In this document: positions 1 to 11,806 of the stretch, one piece after another
Numbering within the stretch: the first letter of the stretch is position 1
Layout of the letters: each line of letters begins with the position of its first letter
NCBI GenBank assembly: GCA_001643675.2
Contig: LSRY02000034.1
Coordinates: 930,001-994,000 of the forward strand
Direction: 5' to 3'
From: Monocercomonoides exilis
Taxonomy: Eukaryota > Preaxostyla > Oxymonadida > Polymastigidae
DNA length: 64,000 nt
Translations under genes and position numbers: made by a program
Notes under the pieces: generated by a model
What the model saw: only the letters and a program-made list of their open reading frames with translations
Databases searched by the model: none
Told to the model about the DNA's origin: nothing

Positions 1-1
1 T

Positions 2-1060
2 CATCTCCTTTTGCCCAGAATTGTTTCGATAAAGAAGTTTGCCTCGATGATAGGGAAACTGAATGCAACCAGATTCGTGAATCAAGAAGCCTCTCTGAAT
101 TTGTCACAACTGTTCAAACTCCTAAATGAAGCTTTGAGTCTGAGCGGATGGAAAGGAAAAATGCGCGTGAATGCATCGATAACAAATTGCCTCAGGAAGT
201 GGAGCGAAAGGCTGAAAGAGAACCAACCAAGGAGATTGAATCCAGTGTTTCGACCAGAAGCAATTCTATCGACAGATGCATCAGTGTTTGCCATTGGAGC
301 AACACTAAAAGTCAACAATCAGATGATGGACTTTCACAAACGTCTTCCACCTCCAGTCATAAACCAAAGTTCAAATTACAGAGAGTTGTTTGCGATAAAT
401 CAAGCCATCGCGCATTTCACAAATTCCATTCGAAATCAAGAAATAAGAAATCTGCTTATTCAATCAGACAACACAACAGCAGTTTACAATCTGAATCGAT
501 GGGGAGCGGGTCCGAATCTCAGAAACCTTCTGAAGAAAATATGGAATCAAATCCAAGCGCTGAAAGTGGTTGTGAAAGCTCAACATATTCCCGGAGAGAG
601 AAATGTCAGAGCAGATGGCCTATCGAGATTGGCAAAAGGAGGAGATTACGAAGTCGAACAAGAAGCACTCGAAGAGATCACCAATCAGCTTCAGATGCGC
701 ATCACACTCGATGCCTTCGCAGCAAAAGAAAACATTAAATCAACGAGATGGTGCAGATCAGGAAGCAATTTAAGTCAAGACGGGTTACAAATTTCTTGGA
801 GAAACGAGACAGTTCTTGCACATCCACCAGTTCCCTTGATTCCAGCAGTGATCCAAAAAGCAGCGATGGAGAAAGCTCGAGTTCTTCTTCTTCTTCCAGA
901 TTGGAAGGGTCATATATGTGAACCTCTACTGAACAACACAAATTACATCTCTTGGACATGGAGGAGAACGGAGGAGACCATCAAGGAAAAAAGATGGATG
1001 AAGATAATGAACACAACGCTTCCTCCAGGAAGACTGAGGATCTGCCTAATCAATCCATAA
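2..1060 (+). pseudogene. DIRS-like retrotransposon reverse transcriptase end plus RNase H, partial
   Basis: The frame is open to the window edge, so the reverse transcriptase core lies outside. The first residues (KKFASMIGKLNATR) resemble the connection between reverse transcriptase and RNase H in DIRS and Ty3-like elements. RNase H follows: Asp in LSTDASVFAIGATL, Glu in NYRELFAINQAI, Asp in LIQSDNTTAVYNL and the final Asp in GERNVRADGLSRL, so all four acidic positions seem present. The frame itself is intact and overlaps the next frame, as is common in DIRS-type elements. The downstream recombinase is broken, so I treat the element as dead. Family assignment is firm at the level of a retroelement RNase H; the DIRS placement rests on the linked tyrosine recombinase. 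Confidence 0.8.
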
Positions 1061-2263
1061 CAGAAAAGGGAGAATTGTGGTGGAACGAGATTCTGGCATC
1101 AAGAAGTATGTCACGTGAACTGGCCGAAGAGTGCAAAAACAGTGTCGCTTGTGCAACATGGATGGGATACACTCATGGTTTCGCACATTTCAAAGACGGA
1201 TGGGATCAGTTGAAATTCAAAGACGTCCCTTCAAAATTTCAGATTTGGCAGAAAAGATGCTTGGATGTGTTTGTCGCCTTGAAAAACAGCGGAATGAAAG
1301 CTTCTTCATTGAGAATTGTCAGATCGGCAATTTCCTTCCTAACATCAGTATTATACGGAAAATCACTGAAAGAGAACACCTTGATTTCAATCCTGTTAAG
1401 ATCATTCAGGAGATCTGAATGCAGAAAGAAAAAGAGACAAAGACGATATGTGGAACCCTCAACAGCTATTCACGTATATAGAAACGATTGGAAAGAACGA
1501 AAATTTGTCATTCTCACAGCTAACGAGGAAAACAATTTGTTTGTGCATGATGTTCTCTGCGTGCCGCTTCACAGAACTGGAAAGAATTAATCTCAAGGAA
1601 TCAGAAATAGATAAACAATCAATTAACCTAAATACATCACTGAAAACTGGACTTGAAAGAAGCAACATTGTCATCCCATTCCTCGACAATAAAAGTTTGA
1701 TATGACCAGCAACAGCCGTTTATGATCTCTGGGATCGAGTGAAAATTCACAATCCAACTTCCAATAAACAGTTTCTGAGCTCTTCAACATTTGATCCGAT
1801 GAAGGCCCGGGCAATTCGAAAAGCAACCAGTGAAATGATGAAAGACGCAAGAATCCCTTCGAACTACAGCCCATACACATTGAAACATGCCTCCATATCA
1901 GCCTTAACAATGGCAGGAACTCCAGTCGAACAGGTGGCAAAATTTGCAAGATAATCCCCCAGAAGCAGCACAGTGATAAAACATTATTTCAAATCAAACA
2001 TATCAAACAAGATGGCCCAGATGATTTCATCGAATCAGGAGACAAAGAAAGCAATTCAACAGCCTTCCACGGTTCCGCCATCCACATCCACACCAGACGA
2101 AAAGGATTCCATTATTCCCATCAATCAACAATCACGTTTGCCAGAAGGCCATGAAACAAAGAAAGCAAGAGAAGAGATCTCACAACCAGACTTTATTGAA
2201 GAACCAGAGATAGTTGGTCTCAATCTATCCACGAAAAGCACTGAAATACCACGAACAATTTAA
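952..2263 (+). pseudogene. DIRS-like tyrosine recombinase (YR), broken by frameshift and stops
   Basis: This second reading frame of the retroelement encodes a tyrosine recombinase. The N-terminal SAM-like region (about 1070-1440, with WWNEILASRSMS) is in one frame; near 1440-1450 it passes into another frame, indicating a frameshift. The catalytic part then carries the first Arg (SACRFTEL, near 1560), a TGA at 1703-1705, the His box (YTLKHASISAL, near 1875-1910), a TAA at 1952-1954, and finally the nucleophile Tyr in KHYF (near 1980). The pieces after the shift are all in one frame, so the damage is one frameshift and two nonsense codons. The tail after about 2000 is polar and low in complexity. 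The enzyme would have integrated a circular DNA copy, as in DIRS elements; this copy cannot. Confidence 0.8.
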
Positions 2264-2463
2264 ACGAGAAAGACGAAAATGAAATTATAGAAGAAAAGTG
2301 CATCCAGTTTATTATTCGAACAAGATCACAGAGACAAAAAGAAAAGATGGAAAGAGAAAACTCGGATAGTAATCCATAACGCCCAATTACTACAAACTCT
2401 CAGATCGAAGAGAAGAAAGTGAATGAATGTTTTCTTGTAAATTAAAAATGCTTGCGTTTTGAT

Positions 2464-2736
2464 TGAAAAAGAAAATATGAAATTCACTTTCTTCTCTTCA
2501 CCAACCGCGTTTTCACTCCCACCCTGTTAATTTGGCTAAAAACAAGTTCCAAATGCAATACCAACCCAAAACCCATTTTGAAACTTATTTCACCTTTTTC
2601 TCTTCAAGCGCAATTTGTATTTTCACGAACATTTTCCTCGCTTCACTTTTTTAAACTAGATTCGCTTGGGTGACTGAACATGAAGTGATACTCTCATATT
2701 GAAGAGAAGAAAGTGAATTTCATATTTTCTTTTTCA
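2464..2736. repeat. Perfect 37-bp inverted repeat pair
   Basis: Positions 2464-2500 and 2700-2736 are exact reverse complements (core TGAAAAAGAAAATATGAAA), separated by 199 bp. They follow the recombinase frame and may be part of the retrotransposon terminus. Confidence 0.75.
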
Positions 2737-3508
2737 AAAAAATTCAAAATGATTTCTTTGAAAAATTTCGGACTTTATAAGTTTCACTATTCCCCTTTTT
2801 TCTCATTTCAAACATTTTTTTTGAAAAAACACAATTTTCAATTTGAATAAGAATTTGTTTTGAAAATTAATGAGAGAAAATAAAAAAATTTTTATTTCAA
2901 AATAAATTGATCTATGCAAATTAAATTGATAATTCATTGTGTTTGTTTGAAAATTTGAATTACAAAAAAATCAATCATGATAAATTTTCACTTTGGATTC
3001 TTGAAAAGATCTTTTTTTCACTTATGTTTTATGAAAAAAGACAATAACAAAGACTCCACATTAATATTTTATTTTGACAAAATTTGACACAAATTCACAT
3101 ATATTCTGAAAATCATGTTTAAAGCAAAAACAGTTAAATGAGAAAAACAAAGGAAAAAAATTAAAAAAGTCAAAAATCACACAAAATAACAATAAATGTT
3201 TTTCGTAAAATGACGTCACAATTCATAACGCTAGGCACAGAATATTCGCTGAACATCCAGCAAAGTCTTTGATTTGGGTTTTTAAAAAAAATTAAACTGA
3301 AGCTGATTAAATAGTTCATATTTTTTTAGAAAAAATCTGAATCAGAAAATTGTTAATAATCACATGGAAAATGATTCATTGTATATATTTCGATTATTGC
3401 TTTTTTTTATCCTCTCAGTTATTTTTTGTATTTTTCATTAAAAAAAAAAAAAAAAAAGAGAGAGAGAGAGAGAGAGATAGAGAGATAGAGATAGAGATAG
3501 AGATAGAG

Positions 3509-3540
<32 letters not shown>

Positions 3541-3752
3541 ATAAAGAAATCTGATAAAACAAAAACAATGAGTGTTTTTATATAAAAGAGAAGATATCAA
3601 ACATTCGTTATTAATAACTTTTAATATGTTAACAATTGATATTTTTTGCTTATAATATTATTTTATTTATAAAAGGATTTGTTATGAAAAAAAATACAAA
3701 CAATTAACACATAACCCATACAAACTTTTTTTTGTTCCTGAATTGTATTTTA
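2737..3752. other. AT-rich intergenic region with a GA/GATA microsatellite
   Basis: No coding signal on either strand. The region is A/T-homopolymer rich. A purine microsatellite of GA and GATA units runs about 3456-3541; the Ser/Leu-rich reading frame opposite it is an artefact. The segment just before 3753 should contain the promoter and leader of the RPA-like gene, but I see no recognisable promoter motif. Confidence 0.6.
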
Positions 3753-4478
3753 ATGTTTGGTGGCTTTGATGAAGGTTCTCCGAGAAGAGAAGGAGATGAT
3801 GGAAAAAGCAGAGATGATGGAAGAAGAAGGCCCTTGGATAATATGTCTGTAATTCCTGTTTCAGCCAAAATGCTTATGAATGCGGAAAAAGAAGCTCCAA
3901 AGGGAATGTATTATTTAGACAAAGTTGAATTAAGTACAGTATGCAAACTAATTTTTAATTTCCACTTTTTCAGAAATTTCATTTTTTCGTTACATTTTAT
4001 TTTACAAAATTTTATGAAATTTGAATGTTTTGTTCACTGAAGGTTGAACTTGTTGGATTAATCCTCGAAGCAACACCTGACAGAAACGCAATGAATTATA
4101 AAATAGATGACGGTTCAAACTGTATTGATGTGAAGTATTGGATGGTGACTTCCTCGGCCGAAGATTCTCCTTATAGAGAAGGAATGTACGTACGTGTTTG
4201 CGGACAGTTAAAAGAATCTGAGGAGGGGAGAGAAGTTATTGCTTTTCAGATTCATCCAGTAAAGGATTTTAATGAACTTACATTTCATCATTTGGCTGTC
4301 ATCCAATCATTTCTGATAAGGACAGGGCAACTTGCAACTGTTTGTTCTTTATTCCAAAACGCAATTGATCCCAAACATTTTATTTATCTTCTTTTTTTCA
4401 CTAGACCACTCCTGCTTTTGTGTCAAATACACAAAATCAAACTTCTTCGTCAAACCTAACATCTCCTGCACACAGAAT
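3753..4478 (+). CDS. RPA2: Replication protein A 32 kDa subunit-like (OB-fold), with introns
   Basis: RPA2 is the middle subunit of the heterotrimeric single-stranded DNA binding complex in nuclear replication and repair. Exon 1 is 3753-3938 (start MFGGFDEGSPR, a glycine-rich, presumably phosphorylated N-tail as in RPA2). Intron 3939-4042 starts GTATGC and ends ACTGAAG. Exon 2 is 4043-4339. Splicing gives DKVELSTVELVGLI, which aligns with human GNVEISQVTIVGII, followed by NYKIDDGSNCIDVKYW, the typical OB strand pair. A further intron 4340-4404 (GTTTGT to CACTAG) leads to an Asn/Ser/Thr linker exon 4405-4478. The winged-helix C-terminus is not clear: a possible exon from 4558 contains FLSSNG, resembling the family's FLSNEG. 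The end is therefore approximate. An upstream in-frame TTG at 3732 is unlikely to be the start. Confidence 0.85.
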
Positions 4479-4647
4479 GTATTAAATCAACATTTTCTTG
4501 TTGTTATTTTTCTTCATTTTATAAACTTTTTTGCTTACATTTCATTTTCAACTTCAGTATACTTTATTATAGTGAAAAATCTTTTATTTTTTTATCTTCA
4601 AATGGGCTTTTGATCCGAAAGTACACTTTTTTTTCGAAGATATTTCA

Positions 4648-5640
4648 ATGGCTGAATATGGAAAATTGGAATATTGGTGTGCAGTAACATTATTGAGCAC
4701 GCTTGCATTTTTAATCAGAAACCTTTTTAACATGAAGGGAACAACGATATTCTGAAGATCCAAATCCATTTGAATGGTATCAAAGATACATTGCGTTAAA
4801 ACCGATTATCAATGCAGAAATAAAAAAAGATGCTAATATCCTTCACATCGGATGCGGAACTTCGCGTTTGCATTTTTCATTTGAACTTCAAAAGTTTTTA
4901 TTAAATTTTTATTTTCATTTTCTTTCAAAGGTGTTGGAGAGGAAATGTATGCAGATGGATATCAACACATTGTGAACACTGATTTTTCCCCAAAAGCTAT
5001 CGAGATTATGAAAGCTAAAGTTTCGGATAAGCCTGGGCTTCAATGTATTTTTTTTAATTTTTAACAAAAATTTCTGAATATACTTTTAAACAATTTTGAA
5101 AAGACGCGGTTGAGGATGTACTAGATCTGCTAGAGCAGCCAGAATCCCAATATGATGCTGTTATTGGAAAAGGATGCTTTGATAGCATTTTATGCACCGA
5201 AACTTCTTTCAAAAATGCACAAAATATGTTGGCAGGAGTTGCAAAGTTTGAAATTTTGAAGCAGTTTAATTATATTTTATGACTCTCGTTATAGAGTGTT
5301 AAAACCAGGAGGTGTATATGTTGAAATTTCTTACAAAGGCAGAGAAGATGGTTATCCTTATTTTCAAACACCAGAACTGTATGCCTTTTTTAATCATTAC
5401 AAGCGTTGCTATGACTTCGTTATTATTTCATTTTCCTCGAATTCATGAACTAGACCTTGGAAAGCGAAAATGCAGACCATAATAAGGCCAAAAAGAGGAA
5501 TGACTTTTTCAACTTCTTCTTCAGCATCTTCATCTTCTTCGCAGCAGCGTGCTCCTTCTGTGGATGACGGAGAGGTTCATTACATATACATATGTAAGAA
5601 ACATTCCGCAAAAGAAGAAGATGATCAATCAGAACAGTGA
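4648..5640 (+). CDS. Class I SAM methyltransferase, eEF1A-lysine/METTL13-like, six exons
   Basis: Exons 4648-4676, 4738-4865, 4931-5044, 5104-5245, 5295-5378 and 5454-5640 join in frame, ending at TGA. Introns are 49-75 nt and begin GTGTGC, GTTTGC, GTATTT, GTTTGA and GTATGC. The spliced protein starts MAEYGKLEYWEQRY, then DPNPFEWYQRY, which is the family hallmark; motif I is ILHIGCGTSR; then YADGYQHIVNTDFS (motif II), QYDAVIGKGCFDSIL (motif IV) and VLKPGGVYVEISY. The C-terminus HYIYICKK also matches the group. Members methylate lysines of translation elongation factor 1A in the cytosol. Which lysine is modified cannot be read from sequence. It starts close behind the RPA-like gene on the same strand. 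Splice sites were chosen because each restores a conserved family segment. Confidence 0.88.
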
Positions 5641-6007
5641 TTGTATTTTGGCTGAAATATCTTTTTTTGAAACCAAAGTCATTATTTATTCTATTTTTAA
5701 TAATCGTACATTTGTCTAACTTTTATCTTGATTTTCATTGACAACCACAAATATTTTTTGTTGTTTTATGAAGAGAAGATGTTTATTTTTTTTGTTCCGA
5801 AAAACTTATTCCAGCTTGAAAATTCCATAAAAAAAAAAAGCAATTCAAAAATAATTCTAAAATCAACTGGAGGTGAAAATTTATCCTGTAAATCAAATCA
5901 ATAAATATGATGCATCCATTCTCGTTCTCATTCCTTCATGTTTGCATTGCCTCTGGATGATGATGATTATTATTATATATAACCATTGATCAAGAGTTCT
6001 TTTCAAC

Positions 6008-9000
6008 ATGGGCAAAGTGGACACTAACATAAATTTTTCTGACATACAGTTTTCCACTTTTGATAAAGCTTTATTTGGAACTCTTTTCGCGATGTCAAAA
6101 GTATGCATACATTTTTGACGCATGATGTGAACATTTTTTGATGATTTTATATTTTAGGGAGAAAAAGACTATGCAGGGGAAACTTGGTTCACTTATGCTC
6201 CATTAATTTTTGAGATACTTCAATGTGTCGGCTTGCCAGTTCAAGAAATTAGTTGTTGGCCAATGGGCCCAACGAAAGATGTTATAATGACTGCATTTGA
6301 TTTTATGGATTTCCAGTTTTTTGTTGAATCACCAGTAATGTCGTACATTCTATTTTCCGTTCTTTTTATTATTATCATGGGCTCAATCATAGTATTCTTT
6401 GCATTGATGATTGTGTTCAAGAATGGTGATTCTCGTGTTCCACTTCCACTCGTTCGTCTACTCCGTGTTATCACAAATGCTTCTGTTACATGGGGCTACC
6501 AACCAATGATCACCATTATATTTATGATTGTTGATTGCCATTGGGATTCTGGAGTTGGCATGTGTGATGCATTTCCTGAGATTGAATGTTGGAAAGGGGC
6601 TCAAGCTGTCTTCAATGTACTTTCTCTGTTCACATTAGCGTCATTTTTGCCTTTCACTCAATTCATCATTTTATTTTTATATGAATTTGATTGTAAGCAT
6701 GATGTCCTTCTCGCTGCACATTCCGGTCGCTATGAGTTTGTTGAAATGCTCACTAAATGTATACTAACTGCTCAGTCACAATGGCTTTCACGTTATTACG
6801 AAGTTCGCATCCTCTTTTGTATTGTGGGGTTCACATTCTTGATGTTCTACATCATGTGGATGCAACCATACCATTCTCTCCACACGAATGTATTTGCCTC
6901 TGGGCAGTATGGATGGTCTGTCACAACCTCCTTTTATGCGTGGATCTCCATCTTCGTGGAAGGCTCAGGGCTGCTGGTGATTACGCTTTTCTGGGTGACG
7001 TATGTGATATCGACAGTCTTCCTCACATTCATCATCTGCCTGTATGCGCGGCAGATCTATCTCTCTCGCTGTGCTCTCACTTACGATTTCCGCATCCCTG
7101 TCAAAACGAACATCAAGTTTGTGGACGAGGAGCGCCCCACGTTTGCGCGGATCCGGCGGGCGAAGCGGACGCAGCTGCGCGGGTTTGTGTTTGAGTGCGA
7201 CGAAGGCGAGGAAGAGAAGAAGCAGGAGCTGTGGCTGAGGGAGCGGAGGATGCGGTACGAGGCGCGGGACGCCGAGCGAAAGGAGAAGAAGAAGAAAGAC
7301 GAGGAGAAAGAGAAGGAGCGGCTGCGGCTGGAGCAAGAGCGCATGACCACTCGCCGCTCGTCGATGCTGACTGCATCTGCTTCTTTCTCATCGCGCTGGT
7401 CGGCTTCTTCTTCGGCAGGCGCATTCACCGATGACAGGCTTTTGCAACAGCAGCAACAACGGCAGCAGCAACAACAGAGAACCCCTCTGTCAGCTGTAGC
7501 GCCGTTCCTGAGCGAGCCCAGTGCATCCCTTCAGAGTGTGCACAACCCGCAGCTTGCGGACACTGCTCCTCTGATGATGCGCCAGTCGTCGTCTCAGACG
7601 CGTCTTCCTCCGCATCTGGCTTCTCAAGGCTTTCAGCAGGCTTCACAGCAGGTTTCACAGCAAGTTCCATTGCAGCAACAGCCTCCGCTTTCGTTGTTGT
7701 CTTCGAATTCTCAAACTGACCATTCGTATTCAGCCACTCCGCTGCACAATCCTGTGTCTCCGATTGCTCTTTCTCTTCAGCCACATCCGGCGCAGTCACA
7801 AGCGCTTATCCCGTCGCGTCTTACAACATCAATCACAGCAGCCGACTCCATCTCGTCGATCAGCACAGACGCGTCCACATGCACCTCTTCCTCGGCTTCC
7901 CCAACACCATCGCCGTTTCCGTATGATCTTTTGCATCAGAACCAAAGTCTGAATCAGAATCAGCAGCAGGAGAATCAACAAAGCCAACAGAACACACAAT
8001 CACAAACATCGCTGATATCACAGCAGGTCAGGTCAGCTGCGCAGCACATGCGGATGCAGCTGAGTGGAGAGGATGCGAGTGAAAGCGATGAAACTTTTGG
8101 AATGGGAAGTGGAATGGCAACAGGAACAGGAACAGGATCGAATGAAGGAAATCGCACTGTGTCGTTTGCGAATGCGGCGCATGCAGTGGCTGAAGGGCTG
8201 AGTGCGATGTCAGGTGCGAATGGAAATGGAGGTATAAACAGCAGCACAAACGCAAATAATATCAGAACGCAGATGGGGAGGCGAGCAAGACACACGCAGA
8301 TTGTGCAGCTGACGCCGCCGTATTTCATTCCAAAGCTGAAATCGGCCTCGCAGGTCGACCAGGCAGTGAGGTTTCTGTGGGATCCTGAGGTGAGGAGGAG
8401 GAAGGAGTACGTGGCGTATGCGGACTACATCTTTTGCCAGAACATTCAGAAGTTTCCGCGGCATCCTGCGCTGCGTGTGCACTATGGCTTGTTTCTGTGT
8501 CTGTATCGGAAGGACTGGGAAGGCGGAATGCAGCAGATGGGGATCGCGCACAAGATCGGGGCGACGATAGACACGCGATGGCCGATGTACTACATGGTGA
8601 AGGTGTATGAGCAGAACAACGCCGGGGCAGATCTGAAGTCGGCGAACGTGCTGTCGCTTTTCCGGTACAAGAACCATCTCTCGCAGGCGGAGCAGAACCA
8701 CCGCGAGGCGAAGGAGAAGCTGATGAGCGTACTGAACATCCTCGCCCAGAGTGACGATGACGATGTGACGTCTTTGTCACTTCTGCTGGACGAGCTGATT
8801 GACAATGAGAAGGCAGCAGACATGCACTACAGGGCTTTGTTGGAGAGCCATCCATTCTCCATTCCAGTGCTGAGGGGCTATGCGAACCTGATGACGGACA
8901 TATTCAGAAGAGATGCAGAGGCGGAGCTGCTGTATCAGAAGGCGAATGACATTGAGCAGGAGATGCTGAAGCAGACGGCGAAACAAGGGAGGATGAGGAG

Positions 9001-11775
9001 TTCAGATGCAAAAAGGGAGAGTAACAAGGAGAAAGAAAAGGAGAAAGGGAAAGAGAATGAAGAAGCGAGAAAAGGTAGTTCTGATGCGAAGGATCGAGTA
9101 GGATCGCCTTCCACTGCATCTGCACAGACATCCACAGCATCCACATCTTCTTCATCTACAGCAACTGGAGGAAGCAATTCCGCTTCTTCATCAGCCGGTC
9201 CGCAGGCCAACACAAGCGAGTCTGTCCGGATGAAGCTGCTGAGAAACAAGATCGGAGCACGAAAGGGAAACACGCTGCAGTCTGCTTCTTCGTCTGGCGG
9301 AAGCGAAGACTCAGGGGAGCATCACCAGGACCCGTGGTTCTTTGTGCTGAAGTACACACTCCCGTTCACTGTGCTTGTGTTTCTGATGCTGCTGGCGATC
9401 ACATTTGTGTTTGGGAACAAGCACTCACAGGACACGCAGAACCAGCTGCTGGAGCTTGGAGAGCTTGCCCGGGCAGCCACGTACACGACAGAGCTGGCGT
9501 CGTATTCGAAGCTGTTTGAGGCGCATTACTTTGGCAGAGCTTCGTTGGACCCGCTGTATTACCCGAACATCCGCCAGGTGAAAGCGAAGATTGCGTCGCT
9601 TGCGTCGCAGCTGCACACGATGGTGGTTGGCTGGCTTGCTCCGAAGGCTCCTGCGATTGCGGGAGATGAAGGGAATACAGCAATATCATCAATGTCATTA
9701 TCAGCATCATTGTCATCAGCAGCAGGAGAATTGGCATTGAAAGGGAAAAGGAGTGAGAAAGAGATAGGGAGAACAAGAATTCCAATGAAATCTCTATCAT
9801 CAATCAATTCCAATTCCAATTTCAAATACAATAACAAAGACTATACCAGATTCAATGCCAATTCCAATGCGAATCCACAGAATGATCTTCGAGCCGAGAC
9901 GAGTGAGTGGAGTGGGGCAGCACCAGGGAGCCAGACATACACAGCTCTGAAGGAGAAAGTGTCGTGGGACATCCACACAGTTGACCACATTTCTGTGGAT
10001 TGTGTGCACAACAGCGATTCTTCGCTGACGCTGGCGCAGCAGTGGATGGTGAGGGAGTCGTTTATCAATGCGATCATCAGATACATCACAGACCTGACGA
10101 CGCTGTGTGAGCTGAGCAAAGACAGGGCGACGAGTGTTAGTGGGAGTGGGAGTGAAAGTGAGGTGATGATGATGAAAGGGGTGAATGAAGAAGTAAATAA
10201 AGAAGTGAATAATGAAACGAATGAGGAGGTGAATGAAGGATTGGATGAGAAGAACAAAGAGAACGATGCAGAAATCACTGAAATCACTGAAATGGCAGAG
10301 AAAATGGATAAAATCAGGGAAATTGTGGACAATTCATTCAACGACACTTCGTTTGATCTGTTCGAATTTCCTTCCTTTGAAGAAATTCAATCAGATGACA
10401 ACTTTAAAAAGTACTTGACGAAAATAACACGTTCGAAAAGGAGTCCAAAAATGAGGTTTGCTGATAATCCTTCACATGCACATCATCCACGAGCGAAGAA
10501 GACAAGCAAACATTATCATAAATTGGATTCTTCTCCTTCTTCTTCCATTTCATCTCCTTCTTCATCATCTTCCTCCTCCTCCTCCTCCTCTTCAACTTCA
10601 TTTTCACCTTCAAACACAGCCACTTCATCCACTTCATATTCAGATCGATTTACAATTCCACTTCAAATGAATGATCAACCGCTCAATTCACTTCAATCTC
10701 AATCATCGTTATCAACATTATCATCTTCTCCTTCTCCTTCCTCCTCCTCTTCTTCCTCTCCACTCCACACAAATTCCTATCTCTCCAACATATATCTCTC
10801 TTCTTCTTCCTCTCCATCCCCCCACCACCCCAACCTCGACTCCTCTCTGAGCGACAGCGTTGTTGCCGACATTGTCACAGACACCGCCACAAACGGTCCC
10901 ACATCGCTTCTGCAGCGCTTCAAAGAGGAGATTGTGGATGTGATGAACAAGCACATGAACTCGAACCGGGCGACGCTTGTGTGTGCGATTGTGTGCGGGT
11001 TCTTCGGGTTTATGTTTATGGTGGTGTTTATTGTGGTTGTTTATGTGCTGCTGATGCGGCTGAACAGGCAGCGGAATTCGGCTCTATTTTTCTTCCTGGC
11101 GATGCGAAGGGATGTGCTGAAGGGGATTCAGAGGAGGCTGAACATCACAGAGGATGTGGAGAAGGGGATGGAAGAGGTGGAGAAGGAGGAAGGAGAAGAT
11201 GAAGGAGAAGATGAAAGGGAAGAAGGAGAAAGTGAAGAAGAATTTGAGTGGAGAGGGAAAAAGGAGAAGAAGTCGGGGAGAAACGGAGGGAAGAGGAATA
11301 AGCAGCATCAAAAGCACAAGAGGAAGGGGAAGAAAGGAGGAAGAGAAGGAGAAGGAGAAGAAGAGGAGGAGGAAGGAGAAGAGGGAGAAGGAAGAAGAAG
11401 AGAAGGAAGAGGAAAGAAGGAGTCGAATGCGATGAGCAAGCTGAAGAAGACGGTGCGAATTAGTGCGCTTGCAAAGACAGCACTGGGAAGGCAGCTGCTG
11501 TCAGTGATGTCAAACAAAGAGGAGGAGGAGAAGGATGAAGAAGAAGAAGAAGATAATGAAGAGGAAGAGGAAGAGGAAGAAGGAGAGAAAGAGAAAGCTT
11601 CAAAGAATGACAATAGAAAAGACAGTTCTGATGCAAATAATTCGAAGGAAAAACAACAACATTCAAAACCGAATGTGACATGTTCACCTTCTCCTGCTCC
11701 TTCTCCTTCGCTCGCAAGCACCTCTTCTTCTTCGTCTTCCTCATCGTCTTCCTCTTCTTCCACTTCTTCTACACT

Positions 11776-11806
<31 letters not shown>

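Larger units (their letters stand above)
2..2736 (+). mobile_element. 3' part of a decayed DIRS-type retrotransposon
   Basis: RNase H and tyrosine recombinase frames in this order define a YR retrotransposon. Downstream of the recombinase the motif GAAGAGAAGAAAGTGAAT occurs at 2408-2425, again at 2701-2718, and inverted near 2481-2499. DIRS elements end in inverted terminal repeats and an internal complementary region, so these repeats may be the right end. The true right end is not proven. Confidence 0.55.

Noticed and set aside
1952-1954. In-frame TAA before the recombinase Tyr could mean TAA codes for Gln, as in some oxymonads
   Set aside because: The long intact frames (TmcB-like, helicase, repeat protein, methyltransferase) contain no in-frame TAA/TAG although Gln is common, and the helicase gene ends in two adjacent TAA codons.
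11154-11763. Overlapping Glu/Lys/Arg- and Ser-rich frames inside the TmcB-like gene
   Set aside because: They are shadows of low-complexity codons in the main frame, which carries the conserved domains.
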